Shown: positions 1-6,624 of the stretch, piece by piece
Numbering within the stretch: the first letter of the stretch is position 1
Layout: every line of letters begins with the position of its first letter
DNA from: Fibrobacteres bacterium CG2_30_45_31
GTDB lineage: Bacteria > Fibrobacterota > Fibrobacteria > Fibrobacterales > Fibrobacteraceae
DNA length: 8,674 bases
Direction of reading: 5' to 3'
NCBI GenBank assembly: GCA_001873075.1
Contig: MNYL01000165.1
Span: 1 to 8,674 of the forward strand
The notes under the pieces: generated by a model
The model's input: the letters and a program-made list of their open reading frames with translations, nothing else
Told to the model about the DNA's origin: nothing
Databases searched by the model: none
Translations under genes and position numbers: made by a program

Positions 1-1
1 G

Positions 2-1057
2 CCCGCACTCATGGCGACGCGCACCATGGAAAATAAAAGAGACCGATTTCTTTCCATGTTCATCATTCCCTTCATGTCCTGTGGCGCGCGCCTCCCGGTA
101 TATGCGCTGTTTGGCGTTGCCTTTTTCGGCAAAAATGCGGGCAATATCATTTTCGGGATTTACCTCGTGGGCATTGTGATTGGAATGCTCTACGGCCTCG
201 TGTTAAAGAAGACTCTCTTTCAGGGAAAAGCGACTCCTTTCATTATGGAACTTCCGCCTTACCATGCGCCTCGTCTCGATTCGCTACTACGTCACGCCTG
301 GTTTCGCCTCAAGGATTTTCTTTTTCGCGCAGGAAAAATTGTGCTCATCATGGTGACCATTCTTGGATTCTTCAGTTCGCTAGGCACCGATGGAACCTTC
401 GGGAACAGTGGCAACGAAAAATCGATTCTTTCCAAAGCAGGCAAAGCGATATCGCCTATTTTTGAACCCCTGGGCGTCGAAAAAGAAAACTGGCCCGCTT
501 CAGTAGCGCTTCTCACGGGGGTATTCGCAAAAGAAGCCATCGTCGGCACGCTCACCTCTTTATACAAAATTGGGGAGCCGGGGAATACAGAAACGAGCGC
601 TCAAAAAGCCGAAGCGTTTTCCCTCGTAAGCTCTGTCGCAGAAGCGTTTATCTCTGTTCCCACAAACATTGTGAATGTATTCCGCGGATTTCTGGATCCG
701 TTCCGAAGCGATGGCGTCATCGAAGCGAGTGATGATGGCGATGCGGGAGTCCTCACCGTGATGCGCGCCAAATTCAGTCATGGGCCCTATCAGGTCCTTG
801 CCTATCTGCTGTTCATTTTACTCTATGTGCCTTGCCTTGCGGCCCTTGGCACCGCATTCCGGGAACTGGGAACCTTTTACGGCACATTAATGACGGTATT
901 CCAAACGGTGTTAGGCTGGAGCCTTTCAGTGCTGTTTTTCCAAGTGACTGTGGACCGGAACTGGTTATGGATCGGAGTTTCATTAGGGGCCCTCGCCCTC
1001 ATGGGAATCTCGCTTGTCGTGATGGGGCGCAAAACAAAAAAGAACTTTACGCTTTGA
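2..1057 (+). CDS. feoB: Ferrous iron transport protein B, C-terminal part (5' end outside window)
   Basis: This is the C-terminal membrane part of FeoB, the GTP-driven Fe(II) importer of the inner membrane. The reading frame is already open at base 2 and begins PALMATRTMENKRDRF, a conserved FeoB motif, so the ATG at 11 is an internal methionine and the N-terminal G domain lies upstream of the window. About 351 residues are present. They include the 'FIIPFMSCGARLPVYALF' stretch of the first gate (nucleoside-recognition type) region, a second gate region around 'GVFAKEAIVGTLTSLY', and several hydrophobic segments up to the C-terminus. No frame break is visible and the stop is TGA at 1055-1057. 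No feoA or feoC follows; the next gene is convergent. The family call is secure; the N-terminal part cannot be judged. Confidence 0.95.
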   Translation, partial: PALMATRTMENKRDRFLSMFIIPFMSCGARLPVYALFGVAFFGKNAGNIIFGIYLVGIVIGMLYGLVLKKTLFQGKATPFIMELPPYHAPRLDSLLRHAWFRLKDFLFRAGKIVLIMVTILGFFSSLGTDGTFGNSGNEKSILSKAGKAISPIFEPLGVEKENWPASVALLTGVFAKEAIVGTLTSLYKIGEPGNTETSAQKAEAFSLVSSVAEAFISVPTNIVNVFRGFLDPFRSDGVIEASDDGDAGVLTVMRAKFSHGPYQVLAYLLFILLYVPCLAALGTAFRELGTFYGTLMTVFQTVLGWSLSVLFFQVTVDRNWLWIGVSLGALALMGISLVVMGRKTKKNFTL

Positions 1058-1089
1058 AATTCTAAACCGTTTTAAAAATTCATAACGTC

Positions 1090-1125
1090 AAAATCCCCGG
1101 CAATAACCGAGGATTTTTGTTTTTT
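1090..1125 (+). terminator. Intrinsic terminator after feoB
   Basis: The stem AAAATCC-C-CGG (1090-1100) pairs with CCG-A-GGATTTT (1107-1117) around the loop CAATAA, with one C/A mismatch. It is followed by a T-rich tract (TTTTTGTTTTTT to 1125). It lies 32 bases after the feoB stop. On the opposite strand no comparable T-tract follows the stem, so it probably acts only on feoB transcripts. Confidence 0.85.
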
Positions 1126-1232
1126 AGGACACGGCAAAAAAGTCGCCAGAATATTGAACCGTTCGCCATTTTATTTCGCTATCTATAGAGGCTTAAATTC
1201 TTTTTTAAACACAAATGAACGCAAGTCTAAAA

Positions 1233-1263
1233 ATTGATTTACAGTAATGAAAAGGGCTGTAAA
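1233..1263 (-). terminator. Possible weak terminator after the lipoprotein gene
   Basis: On the minus strand TTTACAG (1263-1257) and CTGTAAA (1244-1238) form a 7-bp stem around a 12-base loop, followed by TCAATTTTT. It lies about 60 bases past the stop at 1322. The stem is AT-rich and the T-tract is offset, so this is only a candidate. The rest of 1126-1321 holds no coding or RNA feature that I can support. Confidence 0.35.
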
Positions 1264-1321
1264 GTCTGAGAACGCCCTCGAAAGTGCAGGTCCTCGTTTT
1301 GGATACAAATTCAAAAAGTCC

Positions 1322-2056
1322 CTAATTCCAGGGCAAAAGAATGGTATCCTGAACATTCACCTCTATCAGTCTTTTCCCCTCAAGCACCGTTCCTGTCGTA
1401 TGAGTCACGAGCGTATCCGGCAAAGTACTCCCGGTATCAGGCAAAAGAATGCGCGTCGTATTGGAAAAGCACGGAAGTATTCCCTCATCTTCCTCAGGGC
1501 CACAGGCATCTTCGTTACTCACCCGTTCATCAATAAAAACTTCCCCCACGCCCCCATCCAGGCGGCGAATGCGAAGCGCACTTCCGCGCTCCCCCGAAGA
1601 TTCCGAAACCAACACGGCGGGAATCCCCGAAGCCTTCCACAGAATGTGAATCACCTTCGGTTTCAGCGCTACGGAATCCGAGCAGAAAAGCGTCGGTTGA
1701 AAATGCCGTAATTTCCCTTGAGTATCCGTCACAAAAGCACCGAGACAATTCGCTCCATTGGCAAAAACGTACGCAATTTTATTATGCGCATGACTCTCCG
1801 CAAGCACCGCATTTTTCATAGAAAGGGGCGAATCCACCCCAGCCTGACGAATCAAAATACAACTCGGATTCTCTGACCAGGGAGCGATCTGATATTCTGA
1901 CAAATTGGAATCCAGCATCAGCATCCCTTTATCATCCAATTGCGGCCCCATTTTCAGCATTTGCATTTTATTCGCATCTTCTTTAGAGGCCTCGCCACAA
2001 GCAAACAGAAAAATACAGACAGACACAAGTAACAGTGGAGTACGGATCATAACCAT
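1322..2056 (-). CDS. Hypothetical lipoprotein
   Basis: A 244-residue protein of unknown function. Residues 5-19 form a short lipoprotein signal peptide ending in the lipobox LFAC, with lipidation predicted on Cys20. The next residues are Gly-Glu, not Asp, which under the E. coli rule would favour the outer membrane. The mature part has five further cysteines (66, 104, 125, 185, 196), an acidic patch near 182-191 (NEDACGPEEDEG) and many short beta-type stretches. I recognise no domain. The start at 2056 is supported by GAAGG six bases upstream; Met3 is less well placed. It follows the radical SAM gene on the same strand after a gap of 62 bases, so co-transcription is likely, but nothing in the sequence ties the two functions together. 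It is convergent with feoB. Confidence 0.75.
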   Translation of the reverse strand: MVMIRTPLLLVSVCIFLFACGEASKEDANKMQMLKMGPQLDDKGMLMLDSNLSEYQIAPWSENPSCILIRQAGVDSPLSMKNAVLAESHAHNKIAYVFANGANCLGAFVTDTQGKLRHFQPTLFCSDSVALKPKVIHILWKASGIPAVLVSESSGERGSALRIRRLDGGVGEVFIDERVSNEDACGPEEDEGILPCFSNTTRILLPDTGSTLPDTLVTHTTGTVLEGKRLIEVNVQDTILLPWN

Positions 2057-2118
2057 AAAATACCTTCTTTATAGAACCCCGTAATCGCTCCCTACGGAAA
2101 AGCAACGCCTCTCCGAGC

Positions 2119-3003
2119 TCAAAAAGACTGCAAATTCGCTTCCACCCGGGCGACAATCTGATTTCGATTCCCACTCCAGTCGGGGGCAATCAAAAGATCA
2201 TCCGGACTCTCGCCGCTGAATCGTTCAATCGCGACCCCAGGCCCGAGCACCCGAATCACCGAAGCCACCGCATCACAGTAAGCATCAAAGGAAAGCAACG
2301 CAAACTCGCCCGCCGCATATTGTTCCGCCATTCGAGTCCCGCGCACAATATGAAGCGGATGAATCTTCACCGCAGAAATATCCAGATCCCGCACCACGCG
2401 CGCCGTCTCCATAAAATCCGCAATCGTCTCCCCCGGAAGCCCTAAAATCAAATGCGTCGTCACCCAAAGTCCGCGGGCCCGCACACGGCGCACCGCCTCC
2501 TTAAAATCCCCGACCGTATGCCCGCGATGAATATCCTGAAGCGTCTTATCATTCGCCGTCTGCAAACCGATCTCCACAATCACGGGCTTCTTCTGATTGA
2601 ATTCCGCAAGGAGCGCGACCGTTTCTTCTGGAAGACAATCGGGCCTTGTACCCACCGCCACACCGGCAATTTCCGGGTGCTCAAACGCGGGCGTGAAAAT
2701 TTCCCGCAGACGCTCCACGGGCGCATAAGTATTCGTATACGGCTGAAAATAAGCGAGAATCCCCGCCTCCGGATATTTCGCGCGAAGCCCGGGAATGCGC
2801 GTCTCCAACTGTTCCCGCACCGACACATGCGCAAGATCCCACACAGGACTAAACGACTTATTATTACAATAAGTACAACCCAGAATCCCTTTCGTCCCAT
2901 CCAGATTAGGGCACGTCATCCCGCCCGAAAGCGGCAACTTGCGCACCCTCTTGAACTGCGGAAAAACCTTCGCGAGAAAATTTCGATACGGAGTATAAAG
3001 CAC
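2119..3003 (-). CDS. yhcC: Radical SAM protein, YhcC/TIGR01212 family
   Basis: A 294-residue radical SAM protein expected to bind a [4Fe-4S] cluster and S-adenosylmethionine in the cytoplasm. The cluster ligands have the family-specific wide spacing: Cys31, Cys43 and Cys46 in CPNLDGTKGILGCTYC. Other YhcC hallmarks follow in order: YFQPYTNTYAP (85-95), VGTRPDCLP (117-125), VEIGLQTANDKTL (143-155), THLILGLPGET (183-193) and VKIHPLHIVRGTRMA (212-226). Length and order fit a complete protein. The substrate of this family is not known to me. The start is GTG at 3003-3001; no strong ribosome site precedes it and the frame stays open further upstream, so the exact N-terminus is uncertain. Homologues, as I recall them, begin close to this point. 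The DNA is GC-rich. The leader carries the structured repeat at 3026-3123. The lipoprotein gene follows on the same strand. Confidence 0.9.
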   Translation of the reverse strand: MLYTPYRNFLAKVFPQFKRVRKLPLSGGMTCPNLDGTKGILGCTYCNNKSFSPVWDLAHVSVREQLETRIPGLRAKYPEAGILAYFQPYTNTYAPVERLREIFTPAFEHPEIAGVAVGTRPDCLPEETVALLAEFNQKKPVIVEIGLQTANDKTLQDIHRGHTVGDFKEAVRRVRARGLWVTTHLILGLPGETIADFMETARVVRDLDISAVKIHPLHIVRGTRMAEQYAAGEFALLSFDAYCDAVASVIRVLGPGVAIERFSGESPDDLLIAPDWSGNRNQIVARVEANLQSF

Positions 3004-3025
3004 AGAACAAAGATACTTATTCTTT

Positions 3026-3123
3026 GGGCGTGCCCGGACATGCGTCCGGTCGGGTGCTAGTCGCCCCGGTGGGGCTCCCCGGGCCGCGAAGTCCCGGCAC
3101 AGTCGTGTGACGCCCCCTCACGC
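3026..3123 (+). repeat. GC-rich structured intergenic repeat, copy 1
   Basis: This copy begins GGGCGTGCCC, then carries the hairpin CCGGAC-ATGC-GTCCGG (3034-3049) followed at once by TCGGG. A second hairpin, GCCCC-GGT-GGGGC, lies at 3063-3075. The copy ends CCCCCTCACGC at 3123. Copy 2 (3692-3788, opposite strand) has the same ends, nearly the same length and a first hairpin in the same place but with different bases. From memory, elements with GGGCGT...TCGGGC...CCCTAACGC ends are common between genes in Bacteroidetes-type genomes; I cannot verify the family here. The copy sits just upstream of the radical SAM start and replaces the 3' end of the GLUG pseudogene. Confidence 0.6.
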
Positions 3124-3568
3124 AACGCACACATTGGACGCCCGAAGTTTCCCATGGGACACCATTTTCAAAAAACGGTGCGGACGTTGACGTGTCCCAA
3201 TAGCGGTTACTCACCGGACCATCATAATTGGTCCCCACCAAACCGCCGACATAATTTCTGCCTGTCACTGAACTTTCGACAAGACCGAGTGAGTCAATTT
3301 TTCACATGACCCGCCCCATTAAAGGAGCCTATAAATGGGGTAACTCTCATTTCCAATAGGCGCAAAGTCGCCCCACTGTTCTCGCTTGCGGAAGCCGATG
3401 CGTCAATGTCAGCCGTTAGCTTATAAGAACCATCGAGTCCATAACTGCCGCTACCTACCACTTTCAAATCGGATCACTTGTTCCTGAACCAGAAAGGGTA
3501 CCGTCTTTTGCCAACGCTCCAGAAACCAGTAAAGCTCCGAGCAACCAACAGATTTTGGATAAAGGCAT
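3124..3568 (-). pseudogene. Decayed secreted GLUG-repeat protein
   Basis: The remnant starts at ATG 3568-3566 with an AAAAAAGG ribosome site five bases upstream. It encodes a good signal peptide (MPLSKICWLLGALL..., cleaved near ALA at 18-20) and then DGTLSGSGTSDPI before a TGA at 3466-3464. The coding sense resumes in other frames: DLKVVGSGSYGLDGSYKL and ADIDASASASENSG (3470-3372), DFAPIGNESYP (3369-3337), FIGSFNGAGHVKN (3335-3297), then IDSLGLVESS and TGRNYVGGLVGTNYDG to VSNRYWDTSTSA (3298 to about 3179). These pieces match the usual order of a GLUG-type surface protein, where an ADIDAS/PIG/F-G-GH region precedes the first GLUG motif. The breaks look like a deletion near 3467, loss of one G near 3371, one inserted base at 3336 and a small deletion near 3299. 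Similarity ends near 3124, where repeat copy 1 begins. It is non-functional as it stands. Confidence 0.8.
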
Positions 3569-3691
3569 AGTGACCTTTTTTGAAAAAATATTTTACAAAA
3601 TTTAGAATCTTAGCTGGCAAACCACTCGGAAAAGCTACTGTCAAAATTTCGAATTTGAGCGAATTTCGCGATTTTTAGAGATTGCGGTTTT
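3569..3691. other. AT-rich leader of the GLUG pseudogene
   Basis: This stretch lies between the pseudogene start and repeat copy 2. It is AT-rich on the pseudogene side and contains a TTGACA on the minus strand (within 3640-3650), but no well-spaced -10 box, so I do not call a promoter. No gene is seen. Confidence 0.3.
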
Positions 3692-3788
3692 GCGTCAGGG
3701 AGGCGGAGGGTGGGCGTGAGCCCAGTGCGTAGCACCGACCAGCGGGTAGCCCTAAAGCCACCCCGACCCGGCTTGCCGGGGGACGCCC
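3692..3788 (-). repeat. GC-rich structured intergenic repeat, copy 2 (inverted)
   Basis: Read on the minus strand this copy begins GGGCGTCC, has the hairpin CCCGGC-AA-GCCGGG (3780-3767) followed at once by TCGGGG, and ends CCTCCCTGACGC at 3692. Ends, length (97 versus 98 bases) and hairpin position match copy 1, while the internal bases differ. The two copies point toward each other and enclose the GLUG pseudogene. I see no open reading frame of note inside, and no transposase nearby. Confidence 0.55.
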
Positions 3789-3856
3789 TGAAAATGGGTC
3801 AATGAATGCAACAAAAGGATTCAAACCCTGAGGATTAAAATCGCACCGGAGGGTAT

Positions 3857-3879
3857 AAAAAAATCCGCTACGCTCGGAT
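3857..3879 (-). terminator. Distal hairpin with U-tract after the three-gene operon
   Basis: On the minus strand ATCCG-AGCGTAG-CGGAT (3879-3863) is followed by a run of seven T (3863-3857, one shared with the stem). Just before it in transcript order another stem pairs GGAACCCC (near 3909-3902) with GGGGTTTC (3888-3881). Together they look like a backup terminator for the operon ending at 3977. Confidence 0.55.
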
Positions 3880-3916
3880 AGAAACCCCGCACAAAAGACT
3901 GGGGGTTCCTTTGAGT

Positions 3917-3959
3917 AAAAAGGAATCCACCCAATGACAAAAGGATGGAGTGGATATCC
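3917..3959 (-). terminator. Intrinsic terminator of the CotH-propeller-SUMF operon
   Basis: On the minus strand GGATATCCACTC (3959-3948) pairs with GGGTGGATTCC (3932-3922), with a small internal mismatch and a loop of about 15 bases, followed by TTTTT (3921-3917). It begins 17 bases after the stop of the last gene. Confidence 0.65.
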
Positions 3960-3976
3960 TGATGCGTCATTTTTTA

Positions 3977-5071
3977 TTAAAGAACTTTTTTAACTAGACG
4001 GAACCCTACGCCATATTCTTTGTAAGCCGTGTAGTAATAAGTTCTATTGCTAGAGCGAAGGAACATGGCATATCCCATCCAATTACCGCCACGCTTATGG
4101 ATTGCATCCATATCATTGCTGAGTGTCGAGGCATCTTGAGGATCGGTAACCGCAGCCGAAGCGTATTCATGCCAATCCCATGCTTCATTGACAAATTCGG
4201 AGAGATTGCCGCTCATGTCATAAAGGTTGTAGGCATTGGGAAGTTTCGTAGCCACTTCGTGGGGACCATAACCTTCCGCATCTGTGCCTAAATCATTGGA
4301 ATTCACTTTCCAGACGGCATAATCTGAAACAAGAGCGCTGTCTGTATCGGATAGAGGCATACTAAAGGCACCCCAGTAGAAGTCGGTCGTTGTACCGCCG
4401 CGTGCAGCGAATTCCCATTCCGCTTCTGTGGGGAGACGGTAACCGCTTGCAGAATAATCCGTAGTGAAGGATTGGTCTTCATTGATGGTGTATGCAGGGG
4501 TAAGTCCCTCCAGTGTGCTTCGTGCATTTGCATAAAGAGCGATATAATAAGGGAAAGCGATGTTTGCTGGATAATTGTCTCCAGAAGGCATGTGTGCCAC
4601 ATCGTGTGAAGTGCTCCAACTCGTCTGAATCGAGCTAAGAACCTCCGATTCCCCTGCTGCGGTGAGTGTAGCGACGACTTGAGCTTGAGTGACTTCTGTT
4701 TCATCCATCATGAAATCGTAGGTGAAGGTGACAGAATGAACAGTATCCTCCAGTGTGCCATTTTGAATGATCAGGTTGTCAAATAAAGCACCATCCACGG
4801 CACTATTATAGATGTCATTGAGATTTGCCCCCATACTGAATGTTACCGCAGCCGATGGAATCTTCTGCTGGTTCGGTCCATAGTTAATAGAGACTTCTAT
4901 GCTGGAAGAAGAAAACAATTCTTCTGAAGATGAGGATTGCAATTCGTTGGAAGAGGATAGTAATTCTTCTGAAGACGAAGATTGTGATTCCTCTGAAGAC
5001 GAGGAATTATCTCCTCCGCAAGCAAAAAGCATGAGGAGAAAAGTAAATGAAAGAAGATATTTTATATTCAT
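3977..5071 (-). CDS. Lipoprotein with Ser/Glu linker and SUMF1-type (FGE-sulfatase) domain
   Basis: A 364-residue predicted lipoprotein, third gene of the operon. The signal peptide ends in the lipobox LFAC with Cys18. Residues 23-57 form a linker with 20 serines and repeated SSSSEE units. The SUMF1/FGE-sulfatase fold (PF03781 type) covers about 72-362. Its motifs are MMDETEVTQAQ (121-131), YRLPTEAEWEFAARGG (211-226), NAYNLYDMSGNLSEFV (279-294), RGGNW (327-331) and GVGFRLV (354-360). Cys18 is the only cysteine in the protein, so the two active-site cysteines of true formylglycine-generating enzymes are missing. It is therefore unlikely to make formylglycine; related non-catalytic domains can bind or scaffold, or act on other substrates, but the role here is unknown. 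The start has GAGG five bases upstream and lies 17 bases after the stop of the propeller gene. Ser-rich linkers of this kind are typical of Fibrobacter surface proteins. Confidence 0.88.
   Translation of the reverse strand: MNIKYLLSFTFLLMLFACGGDNSSSSEESQSSSSEELLSSSNELQSSSSEELFSSSSIEVSINYGPNQQKIPSAAVTFSMGANLNDIYNSAVDGALFDNLIIQNGTLEDTVHSVTFTYDFMMDETEVTQAQVVATLTAAGESEVLSSIQTSWSTSHDVAHMPSGDNYPANIAFPYYIALYANARSTLEGLTPAYTINEDQSFTTDYSASGYRLPTEAEWEFAARGGTTTDFYWGAFSMPLSDTDSALVSDYAVWKVNSNDLGTDAEGYGPHEVATKLPNAYNLYDMSGNLSEFVNEAWDWHEYASAAVTDPQDASTLSNDMDAIHKRGGNWMGYAMFLRSSNRTYYYTAYKEYGVGFRLVKKVL
4903..5006 (-). repeat. Short tandem repeats coding for the Ser/Glu linker
   Basis: Degenerate copies of an AATTCTTCTGAAGA-type unit (plus-strand reading) recur at 4917, 4962 and, diverged, 4986. 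The spacings are 45 and 24 bases, both multiples of three, so unit gain or loss would keep the frame and change only linker length. The protein units are SSSSEELQ-like. The open frame on the opposite strand here is a by-product of the repeat. Confidence 0.6.
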
Positions 5072-5088
5072 TGTTTCCTCAAACAGCG

Positions 5089-6612
5089 TTAATGGATAAC
5101 CATAACGGTGTGATGATTTATGGTTTTATTGGGTTGGGTGATATTGATAAAATAAACGCCTGTTGCCCATGATGCCGTATTTAATTTATACTCACTGGCC
5201 TGAATGATCCCATTAAACTTAATGGTGCCATGGATATCAGCGATGCTTACACGGCTATTGGGAATAAGATCATTGAGATAAATCTGATTATGATTGGCAT
5301 TAAATTGGAAATTGGACTTATTGACCATAGGAGAAATGGCGGAAATATCAGAGCTAGAGGAAGACTCTATTTCCGAACTCGAAGAACTGGAAGAAACCAC
5401 GATTTCTGAACTAGAGCTACTGTTGGCACAGGCCATCGCATTGTAGAGGGCGATTGCCTCCGCATCGTTGGCATTAACTCCTGCAAGAAGACGTCCCCCG
5501 CAAACAGGATAACGATGAAGCCCATTTTGCCCTGCACTGGTCCAAGTGGCGACAGAACTTGCCTTAGTTTGAGTTGTACCCACGCTGGCATCAAATTCAT
5601 AGGCTGTATAATCATCATTAGAATAAGTGACAACCCAGTTACCGTTGAAAATTTTATCAATGCCTCCAGAATTAGTAAAGCTCGATTTGCTGTTTGTTCC
5701 ACTGAAAACGATTTTATACTGCCACTCGCCGCTACTACTCAGAGAATAAGTGGGCGTGACTTCGTAACCTGTAGCGTAATTTGAATTTGCGGGGGAAATA
5801 TTGGCATAGAAAATGATATTGCCGGCTCCAGGATAGCTTGGCTTTACCCAGCGAGCACTATGAACCGCCTGATCAGCATATTGGGTTCCTCCAGAAACCC
5901 CATAGTTTGAGGGTTTACCAATACGCCACAGAATATCTCCGGCCGTTCCTTTTGCTGTGGTAGAGTCAATGGCGTGGTTAATTACAAAAACTTCCTGAAC
6001 GTTATGAGAGCTAAATACGATTCGATTGGAGCTGGTATCAAGATCCACGTTATTGACATGATAAGGATCATTGCTTGAAGAACCTCTTTTGAGTTTTGTG
6101 GCGCTATTGGACCCCTCATGATCATTGGTGTGCCATGCCCAAATCACTTTATTCTGCTGAGGATCAAATTCAACAAGACGTTCCCCACAAGTTCCGTTGT
6201 AAGTTTCAGCGACAATGGCTAATACAGTTCCTTTGTCTGTAAGAGTTATGGCATGATGAGGCGTTCCTCCTCCCAATTGAGCGGTAGTGATGGTCCGAAT
6301 GGTATTACCATTCCAATCCAACTCCACAATATTCCCCCACGCAGCACCCTGATTACAGGAGGATGATCCACCACCTCCTCCCATCCCACCTGTTGTTGAT
6401 GATGTTGTGTACCAGACAGTCCCACTATCGGACATAGAAGCGGAATAAGGACTTGACACACTCCACGTTTGAATGGTTGTGCTGTTGTCATTGCTGATCA
6501 GTTTAGTTTCGCGACCTCCGTAAATAAAAGTGAGCGCATCGGCTTTAGCCGCTAAGGAATTAGCGACGAAACAAGTCAGAGTTATGGCGATAAGCCTTGT
6601 TGCTATTGGCAT
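5089..6612 (-). CDS. Secreted arylsulfotransferase-like beta-propeller protein with Ser-rich linker and C-terminal sorting-like tail
   Basis: A 507-residue predicted secreted protein, second gene of the operon. A signal peptide covers about 1-22 (ANSLAA...). Residues about 28-395 resemble the ASST family (PF05935/PF14269): PHHAITLTDKGTVLAIVAE (118-136), DPYHVNNVDLD (182-192), NRIVFSSHNVQEVFVI (196-211), GDILWRIGKPSNYG (225-238) and AVHSARW (249-255). His119/120, His185 and His251 lie where ASST proteins carry their conserved histidines, so an active site may exist, but the acceptor and donor cannot be read from sequence. A glycine-rich loop, GGMGGGGGSSS, sits at 75-85. Residues 398-426 are a Ser-rich linker. 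Residues 435-507 form a beta-rich tail (VSIADIHG...ATGVYFINI...VMVIH) like type IX secretion sorting domains. AAAGGAG lies seven bases before the ATG and directly follows the stop of the CotH gene. Some propeller proteins of this group may only bind. Confidence 0.8.
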   Translation of the reverse strand: MPIATRLIAITLTCFVANSLAAKADALTFIYGGRETKLISNDNSTTIQTWSVSSPYSASMSDSGTVWYTTSSTTGGMGGGGGSSSCNQGAAWGNIVELDWNGNTIRTITTAQLGGGTPHHAITLTDKGTVLAIVAETYNGTCGERLVEFDPQQNKVIWAWHTNDHEGSNSATKLKRGSSSNDPYHVNNVDLDTSSNRIVFSSHNVQEVFVINHAIDSTTAKGTAGDILWRIGKPSNYGVSGGTQYADQAVHSARWVKPSYPGAGNIIFYANISPANSNYATGYEVTPTYSLSSSGEWQYKIVFSGTNSKSSFTNSGGIDKIFNGNWVVTYSNDDYTAYEFDASVGTTQTKASSVATWTSAGQNGLHRYPVCGGRLLAGVNANDAEAIALYNAMACANSSSSSEIVVSSSSSSSEIESSSSSDISAISPMVNKSNFQFNANHNQIYLNDLIPNSRVSIADIHGTIKFNGIIQASEYKLNTASWATGVYFINITQPNKTINHHTVMVIH

Positions 6613-6624
6613 GAAGTCTCTCCT

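Noticed and set aside
1247..1711. 154-codon open frame on the plus strand
   Set aside because: It lies mostly opposite the lipoprotein gene, is strongly basic and has no domain or good ribosome site.
2452..3060. 202-codon open frame on the plus strand
   Set aside because: It overlaps the well-supported radical SAM gene, is rich in Arg/His/Pro as expected of a shadow in GC-rich DNA, and shows no recognisable motif.
3017..3268. 83-codon minus-strand frame read as a stand-alone gene
   Set aside because: It starts inside a GLUG motif whose upstream part is present in the same and other frames, and its last part is translated from the repeat element. It is the tail of the pseudogene.
3026..3788. 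Inverted repeats as ends of a composite transposon
   Set aside because: No transposase frame lies inside or near, and the interior is just a decayed surface-protein gene with its own promoter side.
3692..3788. CRISPR-like or rRNA fragment reading of the GC-rich block
   Set aside because: There is no repeat-spacer periodicity and no match to rRNA motifs that I know.
3810..3835. tRNA T-arm-like GGATTCAAACCC
   Set aside because: Its stem does not pair properly and no acceptor, D or anticodon arm could be found around it.
4899..5099. Acidic open frame on the plus strand (LEEENNSSEDEDC-like)
   Set aside because: It is the reverse-strand reading of the Ser/Glu linker repeat; ribosome site and gene context support the lipoprotein on the minus strand.
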